DNA of 13,892 bases from an uncultured Clostridia bacterium (GTDB taxonomy: Bacteria > Bacillota > Clostridia > Peptostreptococcales > Anaerovoracaceae): the NCBI GenBank assembly GCA_938009115.1, contig CALLHZ010000002.1, positions 1 to 13,892 on the forward strand, read 5' to 3'. Each line of letters starts with the position of its first letter. Position 1 is the stretch's first letter. A program made the translations under genes and the position numbers. The notes under the pieces were generated by a model. That model made no database searches and was not told the DNA's origin. It saw only the letters and a program-made list of their open reading frames with translations. Of the stretch, positions 1 through 5,690 are shown piece by piece.

Positions 1-35
1 TAGAATCTGTCGCTTGATTCAGAAAGCTGTGCCCC

Positions 36-1400
36 ATGAATAAGAAGAAAAAAAACAGCAGAGCGATCCTGGCACTATGCTGCTTCGTTGTCGCTGCTCT
101 TGGGCTGCTGCTGTTTTTTCCGTTACCCCAGGAACCGGATCCTGAGCCCCCTGCGCCCCGGACGGCCGAGCTGACCATCCGTTGTGTCGGCGATATCATG
201 GGCCATCTGTCGCAGCTTATCGCCAACTATGATTCGGCAGCGGGGACGTATGATTTTACCCCGGATTATGAATATGTAAAGGACTATATCCTGGAAGCGG
301 ATCTTTCACTGTGCAACGTAGAGACCACTTTCCTGGGCGATGGGGATTACAAGGGGTATCCCTATTTCAATTCTCCGGATCAATTAGCCCGCGATATCGC
401 CCATACCGGCTTTGATGTGGCTCTTTTTTCCAACAACCATATCCTGGACACGAAGCTGCCCGGACTGGAGCGCAGTCTCCAGGTGTTGGACGAAGCCGGG
501 CTGAAGACTGCGGGCGCTTATGCCCCGGGCGCGGAACGCACTCTGATCGTACCTGTCGGGGATCTGAATGTAGGCATCGTAGCTTATACTTATGAAACGG
601 GCCTTTCCGGTGGACACCGCACCCTCAACGGCACCATCATGCCCGCCGGGGCAGCGGAGCGGATCAATTCTTTCCGATATTATGCGATGGAAGAAGATAT
701 GGAGCGGATCTCCGGAGACATCGATTCGGCGCGGCAACGCGGCGCGGACATCGTGATCGCTTATTTCCACTGGGGGAACGAGTATCAGCGCAATGCCGGG
801 CCCGTCGAAAAGGAGATGGCCCTGCAGGCGGCCCTGGCCGGCGCGGATATCATTTTTGCCTCCCATCCCCATGTGGTCCAGGAGATCGAGGAGATCCGCA
901 TCGAAGAAGATATCCCGCCAAAACCGCCTGCCGAAGAATTGCCTGAACCGGAGCAAAGCTGGCTCCTGCGCTTCCGTCAGCTGTTCGGCGTCGGCCTGCC
1001 GGAGCCGGAAGAGGAGATCGCCGAAGAGCCGGTTCCCGCAACGAGGACACGGGTCGTTCCGGTCTATTACTCCATGGGCAATTTTATTTCCAATCAAAGA
1101 CAGGAGACCCTGGATAATCATTACACCGAACAGGGCATGATCGCTTCGGTGCGCTTGACTTACAATCTGGACGAAGCCTACGTCCAGGAAATCGACACGA
1201 CCTTTATTCCCACCTGGGTGGAAAAGTACAGCGCAGGCGGGAACACCCGTTATGCCATCATCCCGCTGGTGGGCGATTTCCCTGAAAATCCCGAACTGCA
1301 GGCTTCCGGTCATGCCGGCCGGGCCGAAGGCGCTCTTGCAGACATGATCGAGCTGATAGGAGGAGAGTACTTGTATCGATACGAGTACGGAGCCGAATGA
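36..1400 (+). CDS. CapA-family (PGA_cap) membrane-anchored metallophosphatase-like protein
   Basis: A 454-residue protein that reads as a CapA/PGA_cap family member, a branch of the calcineurin-like metallophosphatase fold linked to poly-gamma-glutamate capsule synthesis or anchoring. The N-terminus is basic (lysines 3-6), followed by one hydrophobic segment at about 10-30, so it should be a signal anchor with the enzyme outside the membrane. Family motifs appear in order: VGDIMGH at 51-57, CNVETTF at 93-99, SNNHILD at 132-138, FHWGNEY at 244-250, SHPHVV at 276-281 and YYSMGNF at 344-350. The metal-binding Asp, Asn and His positions look intact. Between the HPH and MGNF motifs lies a Pro/Glu-rich insertion of about 48 residues (291-338) not expected in compact homologues. 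The start lacks a good SD (only AGAAAG upstream), but it fits the signal-anchor pattern. Its stop overlaps the next start by ATGA, implying coupling. Family call is firm; substrate is unknown. Confidence 0.85.
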   Translation: MNKKKKNSRAILALCCFVVAALGLLLFFPLPQEPDPEPPAPRTAELTIRCVGDIMGHLSQLIANYDSAAGTYDFTPDYEYVKDYILEADLSLCNVETTFLGDGDYKGYPYFNSPDQLARDIAHTGFDVALFSNNHILDTKLPGLERSLQVLDEAGLKTAGAYAPGAERTLIVPVGDLNVGIVAYTYETGLSGGHRTLNGTIMPAGAAERINSFRYYAMEEDMERISGDIDSARQRGADIVIAYFHWGNEYQRNAGPVEKEMALQAALAGADIIFASHPHVVQEIEEIRIEEDIPPKPPAEELPEPEQSWLLRFRQLFGVGLPEPEEEIAEEPVPATRTRVVPVYYSMGNFISNQRQETLDNHYTEQGMIASVRLTYNLDEAYVQEIDTTFIPTWVEKYSAGGNTRYAIIPLVGDFPENPELQASGHAGRAEGALADMIELIGGEYLYRYEYGAE

Positions 1401-2014
1401 GCAATGCCGACAACATAATGATTTTGGAAATCGCCAGAAAATTCAGCGTCGTGCCGCCGGGTCTGCCCGGTATCCGTTTTCGCAGTCTGCGAGGCGGCCA
1501 GGCAGCCGATACGCTGCCCCGGGAAGCAAAGCTTCTGCTGACGGCGCCGGATTGCAGCGATTTCCGGCAGCGGATCGCCGCGTATAAACAAGAGACCGGA
1601 CATGACATAACGCAGCGCATCCGCGGCAAGAGCCTGGAGATCGCAGCGGCGTGCGGCGACCCGGGATGCGAGCGCAACGCGGTTTCGATTTTGATGGATT
1701 TCGCCGGAGCTCTCCCTTTTGTGGGAGAAGAGATCAAGGAGTTTATCGATTTCTACAACACCTATATCCATTTCGGAAGTGATGGCGCCGCATGGGACAT
1801 CGATTTTACGGACCGGATTTTTTTGAATGCCGGCATGATCGACATGACGCCGGAGGCCGCCAGACTGATCCTGGCGATTCAATGCCCCTCCTGCTGTTTG
1901 GAGGAACACATCTTTGAGGCGCTCATGCCGATCCTGAATCGCTATGATATGGGATTGCTCAAGCCCGTTCGGGAAAAGGAATGCGAACCGGACGCGGCAG
2001 AAGAGAACAACTGA
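1397..2014 (+). CDS. Orphan M20-dipeptidase (PepV/Sapep-like) lid-domain protein, no catalytic domain
   Basis: A 205-residue protein translationally coupled to the upstream CapA-like gene through an ATGA overlap. By eye it resembles the inserted lid/dimerisation domain of PepV/Sapep M20 dipeptidases. The order of elements is: IRFRSLRGGQAADTLPREA at 26-44 (like the LRGG..N.VP..A strand); GKSLEIAAACGDPG..RNA at 77-95, matching the GKSAH.S.P..G.NA turn; a helix with FAGALPFVGEEIKEFIDFYN around 102-121; a TYIHFGSDGAAWDI segment at 122-135; FLNAGMIDMT at 142-151; and a final ILAIQCP strand. Neither the zinc-ligand catalytic domain nor the lid histidine of the GKSAH motif is visible, so peptidase activity is not expected. 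No signal peptide is seen. It ends in an acidic tail. The resemblance is from memory of family sequences, not a search; a non-catalytic binding or regulatory role is inference. Confidence 0.6.
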   Translation: MSNADNIMILEIARKFSVVPPGLPGIRFRSLRGGQAADTLPREAKLLLTAPDCSDFRQRIAAYKQETGHDITQRIRGKSLEIAAACGDPGCERNAVSILMDFAGALPFVGEEIKEFIDFYNTYIHFGSDGAAWDIDFTDRIFLNAGMIDMTPEAARLILAIQCPSCCLEEHIFEALMPILNRYDMGLLKPVREKECEPDAAEENN

Positions 2015-2020
2015 ATCAAC

Positions 2021-2057
2021 TATATGTAGGGGGCGCAGTATGCGCCCCCTCTATATT
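2021..2057 (+). terminator. Perfect GC-rich palindrome after the lid-domain gene, probable terminator
   Basis: A perfect 10-bp stem, AGGGGGCGCA (2028-2037) with TGCGCCCCCT (2041-2050), has a 3-base loop and can be extended by AT pairs at 2022-2026/2052-2056 past one mismatch. It begins 7 bases after the lid-gene stop, as expected for the end of the two-gene unit. The following tract, CTATATTTAG, is only weakly U-rich, so termination may be inefficient. It could alternatively be one copy of a dispersed GGGGCG-type intergenic palindrome. Confidence 0.6.
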
Positions 2058-2073
2058 TAGGCAAATAAGAAAC

Positions 2074-2121
2074 GCACGGAAGCGTGTGTGTAAAGACGGT
2101 CCATGAAAAGACCTTCCGTGC
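2074..2121. repeat. Inverted repeat upstream of the S10 promoter
   Basis: GCACGGAA (2074-2081) and TTCCGTGC (2114-2121) are exact inverted 8-mers 32 bases apart. Inside them GGTC (2098-2101) and GACC (2110-2113) pair directly next to the right arm, so a 12-bp stem with a 16-base bulge is possible. The left part can instead form a small hairpin around a GAAG loop. No coding potential is seen. Function unknown; it could be an operator or an RNA structure. Positions 2122-2169 hold nothing I recognise. Confidence 0.4.
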
Positions 2122-2169
2122 AAAGAAAAAAGTCTTGGAACCATTGAAATATGAACATTTTTGAAGATG

Positions 2170-2207
2170 AAAAAAAACGGTAAAAAAAATGAAAAAAAAT
2201 GAAAAAA
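2170..2207. promoter_or_regulatory. Helically phased A-tracts (UP element / bent DNA) upstream of the S10 promoter
   Basis: Four runs of A start at 2170 (8 As), 2182 (8), 2192 (8) and 2202 (6), a spacing of 10-12 bases that is close to one helical turn. They end four bases before the -35 hexamer. Phased A-tracts are known to bend DNA, and A-rich sequence directly upstream of -35 is the usual UP-element position contacted by the RNA polymerase alpha subunit. A role in strong growth-linked transcription of the ribosomal block is inferred. Confidence 0.6.
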
Positions 2208-2211
2208 GTTC

Positions 2212-2240
2212 TTGCATTCATAAAACCTCTGTAGTATTCT
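2212..2240 (+). promoter_or_regulatory. Sigma-A type promoter of the S10-spc operon
   Basis: TTGCAT at 2212-2217 and TATTCT at 2235-2240 are separated by exactly 17 bases, each matching the housekeeping consensus at four or five of six positions. Transcription should start near 2247, giving a leader of about 305 nt before rpsJ. The adjacent A-tracts and the absence of another convincing promoter before rpsJ support this assignment. It probably drives the whole downstream block. Confidence 0.75.
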
Positions 2241-2333
2241 AATAAAGCTTGCTTAAGGCGTGGAAAGGCTGAAAATGCCCGGAAATGCCCGGCGAAGAAG
2301 CAGGAAGTTGCTGAGCTATCAGGTAATTTCTGC

Positions 2334-2374
2334 CGAGAATAGTCTGCCCAAAGAGGCAGGCGAAGGAGTTCTCG
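2334..2374 (+). promoter_or_regulatory. Candidate antiterminator fold in the S10 leader
   Basis: CGAGAA (2334-2339) is complementary to TTCTCG (2369-2374). It encloses a second helix, GTCTGCC (2342-2348) with GGCAGGC (2355-2361; one GU pair), around a six-base loop. Both helices use bases needed by the downstream terminator stem, so the two folds exclude each other, the usual arrangement of a transcription attenuator. The fold is inferred from complementarity alone. Confidence 0.5.
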
Positions 2375-2386
2375 CCGTTTTGTTTT
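2359..2386 (+). terminator. Candidate intrinsic terminator (attenuator) inside the S10 leader
   Basis: GGCGA (2359-2363) pairs with TCGCC (2372-2376) and is followed at once by GTTTTGTTTT (2377-2386), a good U-rich release tract. It lies about 110-140 nt after the inferred transcription start and well before rpsJ, where a terminator makes sense only if readthrough is regulated. The 5-bp stem is short. An upstream CGGCGA (2290-2295) can also capture the right arm. Confidence 0.5.
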
Positions 2387-2551
2387 GAGTAAATCATTAC
2401 CGAACACACGGAGGCGTGTAAACGGACCGCAACAGAGTCCGAAGACCGCCGCTCAGGGCAAATCAACGGGAAGCGACCTCGTACAGAATAGCGAAAATGT
2501 ACGAAAATACGAGCGGGAAGACATCCCGCAGGCAAACAAGGAGGAAAACCA

Positions 2552-2860
2552 ATGAGCAGTCAGAAAATCAGGATCAGACTCAAGGCTTATGATCACAAGT
2601 CCCTGGATCAGTCCGCAGAGCGCATCGTGGATACCGCCAGAAAGACCGGCGCCGAGGTATCCGGACCCATTCCGCTCCCCACGGAAAAGGAGATCGTCAC
2701 GATCTTGAGAGCCGTCCACAAGTACAAGGACAGCCGGGAGCAGTTCGAACAGCGGACACACAAGCGTCTGATCGACATCCTGAGCCCCACACCCAAGACC
2801 ATCGATGCACTCATGAAGCTGGATATGCCGGCAGGCGTGGACATCGAAATCAAGCTGTAA
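2552..2860 (+). CDS. rpsJ: 30S ribosomal protein S10
   Basis: A 102-residue protein of normal family length. S10 sits in the head of the 30S subunit and, as NusE, joins NusB in antitermination complexes. The sequence is highly conserved: [20 protein letters not shown] near the start, [29 protein letters not shown] in the middle (positions 38-66), the RTHKRLIDI signature, and an ending in GVDIEIKL. The start ATG has AAGGAGG at 2538-2544 with 7-base spacing. It is the first gene of the operon, so its output follows any leader control directly. It is followed by an unusually long 84-base gap before rplC. Confidence 0.98.
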   Translation: MSSQKIRIRLKAYDHKSLDQSAERIVDTARKTGAEVSGPIPLPTEKEIVTILRAVHKYKDSREQFEQRTHKRLIDILSPTPKTIDALMKLDMPAGVDIEIKL

Positions 2861-2899
2861 GTACATAAGGTAACGATAGATTACTCATGGACTTAGTAT

Positions 2900-2916
2900 G
2901 ATTACAACATGTAATC
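2900..2916 (+). promoter_or_regulatory. Perfect 7-bp hairpin between rpsJ and rplC
   Basis: GATTACA (2900-2906) and TGTAATC (2910-2916) form a perfect stem with a 3-base loop in the only long gap inside the ribosomal block (2861-2944). No U-tract follows, so it is not an intrinsic terminator. It could be an RNA processing or stability site between the S10 and L3 cistrons, or a chance structure. Confidence 0.35.
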
Positions 2917-2944
2917 CGCTGTAAGAACTTAGGAGGAAACAAGC

Positions 2945-3583
2945 ATGAAAACCATTTTGGGAAAAAAGATTGGAATGACCCAGATTTTTTCCGAATCGGG
3001 AGAAGTGATCCCCGTAACGGTGATCGAGGCGGGCCCCGTAGTGGTCACGCAGATCAAGACCGAAGAGACCGACGGCTATAACGGCGTACAGATCGGCTTC
3101 GAGGACAAGAAAGCACAAAGAGTCATCAAACCCGAAAAAGGGCACTTCGACAAGGCCGGCGCTCCTTACAAAAAGCATCTGGCCGAGTTTAGAAACGAAG
3201 AAGGCGAAGCCTACGAAGCCGGCCAGATCATCACAGCCGCAGACTTCGAAGAAGGCAAGAAGCTGGATATCACGGGAACATCCAAAGGAAAAGGGACTCA
3301 GGGCAACATCAAGCGGCACGGCCATCACCGCGGCCCCATGACCCACGGTTCCAAGCACAAGAGACTGCCCGGCGCCCTGGCTGCGGGTACCTACCCGTCC
3401 AGAGTCTTTAAGGGCAATGCCGGTCCCGGAAGAACGGGAAGAGAAACCGTTACCGTACAAAACGTCGAACTCGTAAAAGTGATTGCAGACAGAAACCTGA
3501 TGCTCGTAAAGGGCGCTGTTCCCGGAGGCAAAGGCGGAATTCTCCGCATCCGGTATGCAGTCAAGGGACAGGACGCCAAATAA
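2945..3583 (+). CDS. rplC: 50S ribosomal protein L3
   Basis: A 212-residue protein of normal length. L3 is an early assembly protein of the large subunit whose central loop reaches toward the peptidyl transferase centre. Recognisable features are the start ILGKKIGMTQIF at 4-15, VIPVTVIEAGP at 21-31, DITGTSKGKGTQG at 108-120, HRGPMTHGSKHKR at 128-140 and RVFKG..GPGRTG around 153-165, then TVTVQNVE and LVKGAVPG. The loop reads GALAAGTYP and GPGRTG where many homologues have GS.G and MPG[HQ]MG, so it is a divergent variant. AGGAGG at 2931-2936 gives a standard 8-base spacing. Confidence 0.97.
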   Translation: MKTILGKKIGMTQIFSESGEVIPVTVIEAGPVVVTQIKTEETDGYNGVQIGFEDKKAQRVIKPEKGHFDKAGAPYKKHLAEFRNEEGEAYEAGQIITAADFEEGKKLDITGTSKGKGTQGNIKRHGHHRGPMTHGSKHKRLPGALAAGTYPSRVFKGNAGPGRTGRETVTVQNVELVKVIADRNLMLVKGAVPGGKGGILRIRYAVKGQDAK

Positions 3584-3606
3584 CGAAGTAGGAAGGAGGA
3601 AGTCCA

Positions 3607-4233
3607 ATGGCAAAAATTACAATGCTGACAATGGCCGGTGCCGAAGCAGGAACACTGGATCTGAACGATGAGATCTTCGGGATCGAGCCCAATGAATATG
3701 CGGTCCACGCAGTCATTAAAAACTACCTGGCCAATCAAAGGCAGGGAACACAGTCCGCAAAGACCCGCGGCGAAGTCCGGGGCGGCGGCAGAAAGCCGTT
3801 CAGACAGAAGGGCACAGGCCGTCACAGACAGGGCAGCACCACCGATCCCACGCAGGTGGGCGGCGGCGTGGCATTTGCTCCCAAGCCCAGAGACTACAGA
3901 TATACGCTCCCCAAGAAGCTCCGGAGGCTGGCACTGAAATCCGCGCTTTCCTCGAAGGTGGCCGACAATGAGATCATCGTGCTGGACACTCTGCACTTCG
4001 ATGCACCCAAGACGAAAGAGATGATCAAGGTCCTGGAGAATGTCAAGGCAGCGAAAAAAGCGCTGATCGTTATGGCCGACAAGGACGAAGCTGTCATCAA
4101 GAGCGCAGCCAATATCCCCGGCATTACCGCGACGATGGTCTCTCAGATGAACGTATACGAAATCATCCATCACACCAGCTTCATCGTCACCAAGGATGCT
4201 GTGGAAAAGATTCAGGAGGTGTACGCAAAATGA
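3607..4233 (+). CDS. rplD: 50S ribosomal protein L4
   Basis: A 208-residue protein of normal length. L4 binds 23S rRNA and its extended loop lines the constriction of the nascent peptide tunnel; in E. coli it also represses its own S10 operon. The conserved region GGGRKPFRQKGTGRHRQGS (59-77), VAFAPKPRDYRYTLPKK and RRLALKSALSSK are clear. The tunnel loop reads TTDPTQVGGG at 78-87 and lacks the Trp found after the GS.R.P motif in many homologues. AAGGAGG at 3593-3599 supports the ATG. The stop overlaps the rplW start (ATGA), indicating coupling. It is the natural first candidate for a leader-binding regulator, though there is no direct evidence here. Confidence 0.97.
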   Translation: MAKITMLTMAGAEAGTLDLNDEIFGIEPNEYAVHAVIKNYLANQRQGTQSAKTRGEVRGGGRKPFRQKGTGRHRQGSTTDPTQVGGGVAFAPKPRDYRYTLPKKLRRLALKSALSSKVADNEIIVLDTLHFDAPKTKEMIKVLENVKAAKKALIVMADKDEAVIKSAANIPGITATMVSQMNVYEIIHHTSFIVTKDAVEKIQEVYAK

Positions 4234-4520
4234 GAACCGCCTATGATGTATTGATCAAACCCGTCATCTCCGAACGGAGCATGGACGACGCAGCGGCAAA
4301 GAAGTACACGTTCAAAGTGGCTGTCGATGCCAATAAAACCGAAATCAAATCCGCCGTCGAAGAGGCTTTCGGCGTAGAGGTCGTTAAAGTGAACGTCATG
4401 AACAACGACGGCAAGCTGAAGAGACAAGGAAAGTACGTGGGTCGGACCGCCGCATACAAGAAGGCGATCGTCACGCTCTCCGAAAAGAGTAAAGCCATCG
4501 AGTTCTTCGAAGGGCTCTAA
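4230..4520 (+). CDS. rplW: 50S ribosomal protein L23
   Basis: A 96-residue protein, normal for bacteria. L23 sits at the tunnel exit and is the docking site for trigger factor and SRP. The KPVISERSM box at 10-18, [20 protein letters not shown] at about 26-45 and the VVKVNVMN strand fit the family, followed by a basic loop ending in [17 protein letters not shown]. It starts inside the last codons of rplD (4-base overlap), with AGGAGGT at 4214-4220 lying within the rplD coding sequence. Confidence 0.97.
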   Translation: MRTAYDVLIKPVISERSMDDAAAKKYTFKVAVDANKTEIKSAVEEAFGVEVVKVNVMNNDGKLKRQGKYVGRTAAYKKAIVTLSEKSKAIEFFEGL

Positions 4521-4536
4521 GGTAGGAGGAAACAAT

Positions 4537-5370
4537 ATGGGAATCAGAAAATACAAACCGACTACTCCGGGGCTGAGAGGCATGACGGTCTCCACGTTCG
4601 AAGAGATCACCTGCAGCACCCCCGAAAAATCCCTGACAGTGACGCTCAAGAGCAACGCCGGCAGGAATTCCAGAGGCAAGATCACGGTCCGGCACCGCGG
4701 CGGCGGCACCCGGCCGAAATACAGGATCATCGATTTCAAGAGAAATAAAGACGGGATCCCTGCGACGGTCAAGACCATCGAATACGATCCCAACAGAAGC
4801 GCCAACATCGCACTGCTGTTTTATGCAGACGGCGAAAAGAGATATATCATCGCGCCTCACGAACTGAAAGTAGGCGACGTGCTCTTCTCTGGTCCGGAAT
4901 CCGACATCAAGATCGGCAACGCGCTGCCTCTTTCCAACATACCCGTGGGCACGATCATCCACAATGTGGAACTGAAGAGCGGCAAGGGCGCGCAGCTGGT
5001 CAGAAGCGCCGGGAACGGCGCCCAGCTGATGGCAAAGGAAGGCAACTACGCGCAGGTGCGGCTGCCCTCCGGCGAAGTTCGTAAAATCCGCAAGGAATGC
5101 CGGGCCACCATCGGAGAAGTGGGCAACATCGACCACGGCAACATCTCCATCGGCAAGGCCGGCCGCAAGAGACACATGGGCATCCGGCCCACGGTCAGAG
5201 GTTCTGTCATGAACCCCAACGACCATCCTCACGGCGGCGGCGAAGGCAAGACCGGTATCGGCCGTCCGGGTCCTGTGACTCCCTGGGGCAAGCCCGCACT
5301 GGGATATAAGACGAGAAAGAAGAACAAGCCGTCGAACCAGTACATCGTCAAAAAGAGAAACGAAAAGTAG
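4537..5370 (+). CDS. rplB: 50S ribosomal protein L2
   Basis: A 277-residue protein, the usual length. L2 binds 23S rRNA near the peptidyl transferase centre and is required for subunit association. It begins with [16 protein letters not shown], carries [16 protein letters not shown] (42-57) and [16 protein letters not shown], and has the C-terminal [13 protein letters not shown] (215-227) and DHPHGGGEG (229-237), including the conserved histidine positions near the catalytic centre. [19 protein letters not shown] follows. Small departures, such as GRKRHMG before GIRP and Asn before DHPH, are mild. AGGAGG at 4524-4529 sets the start. Confidence 0.98.
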   Translation: MGIRKYKPTTPGLRGMTVSTFEEITCSTPEKSLTVTLKSNAGRNSRGKITVRHRGGGTRPKYRIIDFKRNKDGIPATVKTIEYDPNRSANIALLFYADGEKRYIIAPHELKVGDVLFSGPESDIKIGNALPLSNIPVGTIIHNVELKSGKGAQLVRSAGNGAQLMAKEGNYAQVRLPSGEVRKIRKECRATIGEVGNIDHGNISIGKAGRKRHMGIRPTVRGSVMNPNDHPHGGGEGKTGIGRPGPVTPWGKPALGYKTRKKNKPSNQYIVKKRNEK

Positions 5371-5393
5371 TTGAAGGGAGGATACAAGAGTCC

Positions 5394-5675
5394 ATGAGCA
5401 GATCATTAAAAAAAGGCCCCTTCGTGAACGAGAAGCTGTTGAAAGCCATCGATGCAATGAACGAGGCCAACCAAAAAAAGGTCATCAAAACCTGGTCCAG
5501 ACCGTCAACGATTTTTCCCCAGATGGTTGGGCACACCATAGCAGTTCACGATGGGAAAAAGCACATTCCTGTCTATATCACGGAAGATATGGTCGGACAC
5601 CGGCTGGGTGAGTTTGCCCCCACCAGAACCTACAGAGGTCATGCGTCCGACAAGTCCTCCAAAGTCAGAAAGTAG
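5394..5675 (+). CDS. rpsS: 30S ribosomal protein S19
   Basis: A 93-residue protein of normal length. S19 lies in the 30S head next to S13 and contacts A-site tRNA. It starts [19 protein letters not shown], has [19 protein letters not shown], the signature [18 protein letters not shown], and ends [17 protein letters not shown]. The upstream AAGGGAGG (5374-5381) is 12 bases from the ATG, longer than for its neighbours. Its TAG stop runs directly into the SD of rplV. Confidence 0.97.
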   Translation: MSRSLKKGPFVNEKLLKAIDAMNEANQKKVIKTWSRPSTIFPQMVGHTIAVHDGKKHIPVYITEDMVGHRLGEFAPTRTYRGHASDKSSKVRK

Positions 5676-5690
5676 GAAGGAGAACAGACA

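Larger units (their letters stand above)
2247..2551 (+). promoter_or_regulatory. Long structured 5' leader of the S10-spc mRNA
   Basis: The leader of about 305 nt has no convincing ORF but many potential helices: a tandem 10-base repeat (2273-2292), a 7-bp hairpin (2342-2361), a terminator-like hairpin with a T-rich tail (2359-2386), ACACG/CGTGT around a GAGG loop (2406-2419), CGGAC/GTCCG (2423-2441), CTCGTA/TACGAG (2478-2513) competing with CGTAC/GTACG (2480-2503), and GCGGGA/TCCCGC (2513-2529), which ends 8 bases before the SD. In E. coli the S10 leader mediates autogenous control by L4; whether a similar ligand acts here is unknown. I recognise no named riboswitch or T-box motif. Confidence 0.6.

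Noticed and set aside
1..43. Possible 3' tail of an upstream gene, open in frame 2 and ending in TAA at 41-43 (overlapping the CapA start)
   Set aside because: Only 13 codons are visible with no recognisable motif, and a TAG at 1-3 in another frame is an equally good end. It cannot be supported from this window.
384..1313. Long open frame on the - strand opposite the CapA-like gene
   Set aside because: It is a shadow of a strongly supported gene, with no SD, no recognisable domain and low-complexity composition.
2144..2183. Mini-ORFs in the A-rich region before the promoter
   Set aside because: They are about ten codons of Lys/Glu from A-tracts, have no SD, and lie upstream of the inferred transcript start.
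2247..2400. Known riboswitch or T-box in the S10 leader
   Set aside because: I looked for T-box, lysine, cobalamin, glycine, ZTP, M-box and yybP-type core motifs and found none, so only an unnamed attenuator is claimed.
2898..2924. Eight-codon ORF between rpsJ and rplC as a leader peptide
   Set aside because: It has no SD and no run of regulatory codons; the hairpin is a better reading of this segment.
5407..5413. A7 run in rpsS as a programmed frameshift site
   Set aside because: The frame continues into a full, normal S19, and the run simply encodes the conserved LKKGPF start.
4471..5457. Long - strand open frame opposite rplB
   Set aside because: It lies entirely against the highly conserved L2 gene and its neighbours, and its translation is not protein-like.
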